A stretch of 64,000 nucleotides of DNA from NCBI RefSeq assembly GCF_014168815.1, contig NZ_AP021972.1, positions 2,852,001 to 2,916,000 on the forward strand. Reading direction: 5' to 3'. The notes under the pieces were generated by a model. It was not told where the DNA came from, ran no database searches, and saw only the letters and a list, made by a program, of their open reading frames with translations. This stretch comes from Klebsiella sp. WP3-W18-ESBL-02 (lineage in GTDB: Bacteria > Pseudomonadota > Gammaproteobacteria > Enterobacterales > Enterobacteriaceae). The position numbers were made by a program, and so were the translations under genes. The first letter of the stretch is position 1. Every line of letters begins with the position of its first letter. Positions 59,817 to 64,000 of the stretch are shown piece after piece.

Positions 59817-60437
59817 TTACAGGAACGGTTTAACGTCCCCCACGCCTTCACGCACCACCACCGGTGCATCTTCGGTAAGGTCGATAACCGTAGTCGGCTG
59901 CTGTCCGAGATAGCCACCGTGAATGATCAGATCGACCACTTTCTCGAGGCGATCTTTAATCTCTTCCGGATCAGACTCGGTAAACTCACTGCCTGGCAGC
60001 ATCAGCGAGGTAGAGAGCATCGGCTCACCTAAGGTTTCGAGCAGCGCCTGCGCGATCGGGTTGGACGGCACGCGCATCCCGATGGTTTTACGCTTCTCCT
60101 GCAACAGCCGACGCGGTACCTCTTTCGTCCCTTTCAGGATAAAAGTGTAGTTACCCGGCGTGTTGTTTTTCATCAGGCGAAACGCCACGTTGTCGACGTA
60201 GGAATAGGTCGACAGCTCGGACAGATCGCGACACATCAGCGTAAAGTTGTGGCCGTCCGGCAGTTGACGAATGCGGCAGATACGCTCCATCGCGCCTTTA
60301 TCTTCAATTTTGCAGCCCAGCGCGTAGCCGGAGTCGGTTGGGTAGACGATAACGCCGCCCTTACGCACAATTTCGACCGCCTGGTTAATCAGACGCGCCT
60401 GCGGGTTATCCGGATGGATATAAAAAAACTGACTCAT
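59817..60437 (-). CDS. yciO: YciO, YrdC/Sua5-family protein
   Basis: A 206-residue protein of the YrdC/Sua5 fold (E. coli 206), related to enzymes of threonylcarbamoyl-tRNA synthesis though YciO's own role is not settled. Motifs: GGVIVYPTDSGYALGC, KRKTIGMRVPSNPIAQAL and the STSLMLPGSEFTES region. It overlaps rnm by 4 bases (ATGA) and is co-transcribed with it. Confidence 0.95.
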   Translation of the reverse strand: MSQFFYIHPDNPQARLINQAVEIVRKGGVIVYPTDSGYALGCKIEDKGAMERICRIRQLPDGHNFTLMCRDLSELSTYSYVDNVAFRLMKNNTPGNYTFILKGTKEVPRRLLQEKRKTIGMRVPSNPIAQALLETLGEPMLSTSLMLPGSEFTESDPEEIKDRLEKVVDLIIHGGYLGQQPTTVIDLTEDAPVVVREGVGDVKPFL

Positions 60438-61315
60438 GCTTCCCTCTCAGTTGTATTCTGCGGCTGTTCCCAGCGCTGCCAGACGCCCTCGACGCCCGCC
60501 GGGAGCCACAGTTTGCGGCCCAGCTCAATCCACGGGCAGGGTTGATGGAAATCCGACCCCTGTGACGCCAGTAATCCGTATTCACGGGCATAGGTGGCAA
60601 GCTGAGCGCGCTCGTGAGGCGCCTGCTGGCACTGGGCCACTTCCATCGCGTCACCGCCGTGTTCACTGAAGTGTGCCAGCAGTCTTTTCAGCCACTTGGC
60701 GGACAAATTGTACCGCCCCGGATGGGCCAGTACGGCGACCCCACCCGAATGATGAATGACATCAATAGCTTCCCTTATTGTACACCACTGTGGCGGAACG
60801 TAACCGGTTTTCCCTCGCGCGAGATATTTTTTGAAGACATCGCCGATATTGCTGGCCTTGCCCTGCTCGACCAGAAAACGGGCAAAGTGGCCGCGGGTAA
60901 CCGCTCCGCCGTCGGCCAGCGCCAGAGCCGCTTCCCACGCGCCGGGGATATGCGCCTTTTCCAGGCGCTCGGCAATCATCATGCCACGCTGCTGGCGGCG
61001 TTCGATCTGGGCGCGTAAAAACGCCGTCAACGCCGGGTCAGCAATATCAATATTCAGCCCGACGATATGAATTTCGTGATTTTCCCACAGCGTCGAAATT
61101 TCAACGCCGGTAATTAACGTTAACGGCAGCCCGGCGCGGGCAATTTCTGCCCGCGCGCGCGGAATGGCGTCAACGGTATCATGATCGGTGATGGCGAGCG
61201 TCCCCACGCGCATCTCCCCGGCGCGGTGCACCAGTTCTTCCGGCGTCAGGCGGCCATCCGAGGCGAGAGTATGGCTGTGCAGATCGTAAATCACTGCGTA
61301 ATTGGTGTCGCTCAA
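60434..61315 (-). CDS. rnm: RNase AM (Rnm/YciV), PHP-domain 5'-3' exoribonuclease
   Basis: A 293-residue PHP-family metal-dependent enzyme that trims the 5' ends of 5S and other rRNAs. The metal motifs YDLHSHTLASDGRLTP and LAITDHDTVDAI, VLAHPGRYNLS and GSDFHQPCPW are intact. The start is a TTG at 61315 preceded by aggaag. It lies divergently next to the trp operon, as in E. coli (formerly trpH). Confidence 0.95.
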   Translation of the reverse strand: MSDTNYAVIYDLHSHTLASDGRLTPEELVHRAGEMRVGTLAITDHDTVDAIPRARAEIARAGLPLTLITGVEISTLWENHEIHIVGLNIDIADPALTAFLRAQIERRQQRGMMIAERLEKAHIPGAWEAALALADGGAVTRGHFARFLVEQGKASNIGDVFKKYLARGKTGYVPPQWCTIREAIDVIHHSGGVAVLAHPGRYNLSAKWLKRLLAHFSEHGGDAMEVAQCQQAPHERAQLATYAREYGLLASQGSDFHQPCPWIELGRKLWLPAGVEGVWQRWEQPQNTTEREA

Positions 61316-61391
61316 AACGGCTTCCTTTGTGCTACTCAGAGTTATTCGCGACCTATCATAGCGGGAATACGGGAAATTCTAAAATCAGGGG

Positions 61392-61425
61392 TTGACTTTG
61401 CCTTCATGAACTAGTTAACTAGTAC
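61392..61425 (+). promoter_or_regulatory. trp promoter and TrpR operator
   Basis: A -35 TTGACT (61392-61397) and -10 TTAACT (61415-61420) are spaced by 17 bases. The palindrome GAACTAGTTAACTAGTAC (61408-61425) overlaps the -10 and is the classic TrpR operator. The transcript should start near 61428. The arrangement is the same as in E. coli trp. Confidence 0.93.
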
Positions 61426-61454
61426 GCAAGTTCACTTAGTAAAGGTATCTGCAA

Positions 61455-61508
61455 ATGGCTCGCAAAATGATTGCTCTGCACGGCGGTTGGTGGCGTACTT
61501 CCCTATAG
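61455..61508 (+). CDS. trpL: trp operon leader peptide
   Basis: A 17-residue leader, MARKMIALHGGWWRTSL, with two adjacent Trp codons (12 and 13) that sense charged tRNA-Trp for attenuation. An aaagg site precedes the ATG. The peptide is longer than the 14-residue E. coli leader (which starts MKAIFVLKGWW) and has a different N-terminus and an extra Leu at the end. An ATG at codon 5 is an alternative start. Followed by the attenuator. Confidence 0.88.
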   Translation: MARKMIALHGGWWRTSL

Positions 61509-61546
61509 GGCGAAGTCATCACGTCTGCGTTACGCATACAGATACC

Positions 61547-61571
61547 AGCCCGCCAATGAGCGGGCTTTTTA
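61547..61571 (+). terminator. trp attenuator
   Basis: AGCCCGC (61547-61553) and GCGGGCT (61560-61566) pair around CAATGA and are followed by a T-run. It ends transcription in the leader when Trp is plentiful. Upstream segment 2 lies around 61495-61530 and can pair with segment 3 instead when the ribosome stalls at the Trp codons. Confidence 0.92.
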
Positions 61572-61607
61572 TTAAGCAAAGATTATACAGAACAGGCGAG
61601 AACAACG

Positions 61608-63170
61608 ATGCAAACACCAAAACCCATGCTCGAGCTTCTGACCAGTGACGCGATTTACCGTGAAAACCCAACCGCACTGTTTCACCAACTCTGCGCGAAG
61701 CGCCCGGCCACGCTGCTGCTTGAATCAGCCGACATTGACAGTAAAAACGATTTAAAAAGCCTGCTGCTGGTGGATAGCGCACTGCGCATCACCGCGCTGG
61801 GCGATACCGTCACCCTTCAGGCGCTCTCCGCCAACGGCGCGTCTCTGCTGCCGCTGCTGGACGCGGTACTGCCCGCGGGCGTTGAGAATACGCATCAGCC
61901 TGACGGCCGCGTCCTGCGCTTCCCGGCGGTCAGTGCGCTGCTGGATGAAGATGCCCGCCTGTGCTCGCTGTCGGTCTTCGACGCCTTCCGTCTGTTACAA
62001 ACGCTGGTCAACGTGCCGCAGAACGAACGCGAAGCCATGTTCTTTGGCGGCCTGTTCGCCTACGACCTGGTTGCCGGGTTTGAAGATTTACCGCATCTTG
62101 ACAGCGACACCGCCTGCCCGGACTACTGTTTCTACCTGGCAGAAACGCTGCTGGTGATCGACCATCAGACCAAAAGCACCCGCATTCAGGCCAGCCTGTT
62201 TACGCCATCAGCAGCGGAAAAAGATCGCCTGCTTGAGCGTATTGCCCAGGTTCGCCAGCAGCTCAATGAGCCGCCGTCGGCGCTGCCGGTAGAAGAAATC
62301 AGCACCATGCGCTGTGAAACTAACCAAAGCGATGAAGAGTACGGCGACGTCGTGCGCAAGATGCAAAAAGCGATTCGCGCCGGGGAAATTTTCCAGGTGG
62401 TGCCGTCTCGCCGCTTCTCACTGCCCTGCCCGTCACCGCTGGCGGCCTACGACGTGCTGAAGAAGAGCAACCCAAGCCCGTACATGTTCTTTATGCAGGA
62501 CAACGACTTCACCCTGTTCGGCGCATCGCCGGAAAGTTCGCTGAAGTACGATGCTACCAGCCGCCAGATTGAAATTTATCCGATTGCCGGTACCCGTCCG
62601 CGCGGCCGTCGCGCCGACGGTTCGCTGGATCGCGACCTCGACAGCCGTATTGAGCTGGAGATGCGCACCGACCACAAAGAGCTGTCGGAGCACTTAATGC
62701 TGGTTGACCTCGCGCGTAACGATCTGGCGCGCATCTGCACCCCGGGCAGCCGCTACGTCGCGGACCTGACCAAAGTTGATCGCTACTCGTTCGTCATGCA
62801 TCTCGTCTCCCGCGTGGTCGGCGAGCTGCGTAAAGATCTCGACGTGCTGCACGCTTATCGCGCCTGCATGAACATGGGCACCCTTAGCGGGGCACCGAAA
62901 GTGCGCGCGATGCAGCTGATTGCCGCCGCCGAAGGCAAGCGCCGCGGCAGCTACGGCGGTGCGGTGGGCTACTTCACCGCACACGGCGACCTGGACACTT
63001 GTATTGTTATTCGCTCTGCGTTTGTTGAAAACGGTATCGCCACCGTTCAGGCTGGCGCAGGCGTGGTTCTGGATTCCATCCCGCAGTCTGAAGCCGATGA
63101 AACCCGTAATAAAGCGCGCGCGGTGCTGCGTGCCATTGCCACCGCGCATCATGCACAGGAGATTTTCTGA
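61608..63170 (+). CDS. trpE: Anthranilate synthase component I
   Basis: A 520-residue enzyme (E. coli TrpE 520) that makes anthranilate from chorismate with TrpD-supplied ammonia. The feedback-Trp site motif LLLESADIDSKND is at residues 34-46. The catalytic domain has IFQVVPSRRFSLPCPSP, the DHKELSEHLMLVDLARND segment and GAPKVRAMQLI. The stop overlaps trpD by one base (TGATG), the known translational coupling. Confidence 0.98.
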   Translation: MQTPKPMLELLTSDAIYRENPTALFHQLCAKRPATLLLESADIDSKNDLKSLLLVDSALRITALGDTVTLQALSANGASLLPLLDAVLPAGVENTHQPDGRVLRFPAVSALLDEDARLCSLSVFDAFRLLQTLVNVPQNEREAMFFGGLFAYDLVAGFEDLPHLDSDTACPDYCFYLAETLLVIDHQTKSTRIQASLFTPSAAEKDRLLERIAQVRQQLNEPPSALPVEEISTMRCETNQSDEEYGDVVRKMQKAIRAGEIFQVVPSRRFSLPCPSPLAAYDVLKKSNPSPYMFFMQDNDFTLFGASPESSLKYDATSRQIEIYPIAGTRPRGRRADGSLDRDLDSRIELEMRTDHKELSEHLMLVDLARNDLARICTPGSRYVADLTKVDRYSFVMHLVSRVVGELRKDLDVLHAYRACMNMGTLSGAPKVRAMQLIAAAEGKRRGSYGGAVGYFTAHGDLDTCIVIRSAFVENGIATVQAGAGVVLDSIPQSEADETRNKARAVLRAIATAHHAQEIF

Positions 63171-64000
63171 TGGCTGACATTCTGCTGCTCGATAACATCG
63201 ACTCATTTACCTATAACCTGGCAGATCAGCTGCGCGCGAACGGGCATAACGTGGTCATTTACCGTAATCACGTTCCAGCTCAGACCTTAATCGACCGTCT
63301 CGGCACTATGGATAACCCGGTGCTGATGCTCTCCCCGGGGCCGGGGGCGCCGTCCGAAGCCGGCTGCATGCCGGAGCTGCTGACCCGTATGCGCGGCAAG
63401 CTGCCGATTATCGGCATCTGCCTCGGCCATCAGGCCATCGTGGAAGCCTACGGCGGCTACGTCGGCCAGGCCGGCGAAATTCTGCATGGCAAAGCGTCCA
63501 GCATTGAGCACGACGGCCAGGCCATGTTTGAAGGCTTAAGCAATCCGCTACCGGTAGCGCGCTACCACTCGCTGGTCGGCAGCAACATTCCGGCCGGCTT
63601 GACCATCAACGCCCACTTTAATGGCATGGTGATGGCGGTTCGTCACGATGCCGATCGCGTCTGCGGCTTTCAGTTCCATCCGGAGTCCATCCTGACTACC
63701 CAGGGTGCGCGTCTGCTGGAACAAACGCTGGCATGGGCGTTGCAGAAGCTGGAGCAGAGCAACACCATCCAGCCGATTCTGGAAAAACTGTATCAGGCAC
63801 AAACGCTGAGCCAGCAGGAAAGCCACGTACTGTTTTCCGCCGTGGTGCGCGGCGAAGTGAAACCGGAGCAACTGGCCGCCGCGCTGGTCAGTATGAAAAT
63901 TCGCGGCGAGAGCCCGAACGAAATCGCCGGCGCCGCCACCGCGCTGCTGGAGAACGCCGCACCGTTCCCACGCCCGGACTATCCGTTTGCCGATATTGTC
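63170..64000 (+). CDS. trpD: Anthranilate synthase component II / anthranilate phosphoribosyltransferase (TrpGD fusion; 3' part outside window)
   Basis: The first 277 residues of the TrpGD fusion found in this family. The class I glutamine amidotransferase domain has the catalytic Cys in IGICLGHQAIVEAYGG (near 84) and His-Glu in FQFHPES (near 170). A linker then leads into the phosphoribosyltransferase helical domain (ILEKLYQAQTLSQQESHVLF). The window ends inside that domain. It starts in the trpE stop codon overlap. Confidence 0.97.
   Translation, partial: MADILLLDNIDSFTYNLADQLRANGHNVVIYRNHVPAQTLIDRLGTMDNPVLMLSPGPGAPSEAGCMPELLTRMRGKLPIIGICLGHQAIVEAYGGYVGQAGEILHGKASSIEHDGQAMFEGLSNPLPVARYHSLVGSNIPAGLTINAHFNGMVMAVRHDADRVCGFQFHPESILTTQGARLLEQTLAWALQKLEQSNTIQPILEKLYQAQTLSQQESHVLFSAVVRGEVKPEQLAAALVSMKIRGESPNEIAGAATALLENAAPFPRPDYPFADIV

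Noticed and set aside
1..64000. Search for CRISPR arrays, tRNA or rRNA genes, prophage, toxin-antitoxin and defence islands
   Set aside because: No regularly spaced repeats, tRNA-like cloverleafs, integrases or known defence motifs were seen; the only mobile element is IS5.

Overview
The window is a chromosomal segment from a member of the Enterobacteriaceae. Gene content and order closely follow the Escherichia coli mppA-to-trp region (mppA, mpaA, ycjG, tpx, tyrR, ycjF-ycjX, pspDCBA/pspF, sapABCDF, fabI, yciW, rnb, pdeR, yciZ, yciT, osmB, yciH-pyrF, lapB-lapA, pgpB, ribA, acnA, yciX-ymiA, cysB, topA, yciN, sohB, yciK-btuR, rluB, yciO-rnm, trpLED). The G+C-rich codon use and the extra transport and sugar-use genes suit the Klebsiella/Raoultella/Enterobacter side of the family better than E. 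coli, but the genus cannot be fixed from sequence reading alone.

Layout. 1-3 kb: murein peptide recycling (MppA, MpaA, YcjG) and the peroxidase Tpx. 3-7.2 kb: an accessory, partly A+T-rich cluster (AraC regulator, a 553-residue protein with a weak DUF2264-like resemblance, LacY-type symporter). 7.4-8.9 kb: tyrR with a TyrR-box-like palindrome upstream. 9.1-14.2 kb: an accessory five-gene peptide/nickel-type ABC importer. 14.3-19.5 kb: ycjF-ycjX, the psp operon with its sigma-54 promoter, and divergent pspF. 19.7-25.8 kb: sapABCDF and fabI, followed by a REP pair. 26-32.4 kb: a frameshifted yciW, then rnb, pdeR, yciZ and yciT. 32.7-37.3 kb: osmB, yciH, pyrF, lapB, lapA, pgpB, ribA. 37.4-41.5 kb: the remnant of a sugar ABC importer cut by a full-length IS5. 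41.6-49.5 kb: acnA with the small genes yciX and ymiA, cysB, topA and yciN. 49.6-52.3 kb: sohB, yciK, btuR. 52.2-57 kb: an accessory beta-glucoside cluster (GPH symporter, GH3 glycosidase, AraC regulator) with a perfect CRP-type palindrome upstream. 57.1-61.3 kb: rluB, a GNAT/LysR pair where E. coli has yciQ, then yciO and rnm. 61.4-64 kb: trp promoter/operator, leader, attenuator, trpE and the start of trpD, which runs off the window.

The backbone serves envelope recycling and stress (mppA/mpaA/ycjG, psp, lapAB, pgpB, osmB), RNA and DNA metabolism (rnb, rnm, rluB, topA), aromatic amino-acid control (tyrR, trp), and central metabolism (acnA, fabI, ribA, pyrF, cysB). Four accessory modules for nutrient uptake sit between conserved operons. 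No tRNA, rRNA, CRISPR array, prophage or defence system was seen. The most interesting points are the IS5 with non-matching 4-bp flanks (a footprint of an IS-associated deletion that beheaded a sugar transporter), the uncharacterised AraC/553-residue/LacY-like cluster, and the single-base frameshift in yciW. I did not find a clearly new kind of biological system; the AraC/553-residue/LacY-like cluster is the best candidate for undescribed function.
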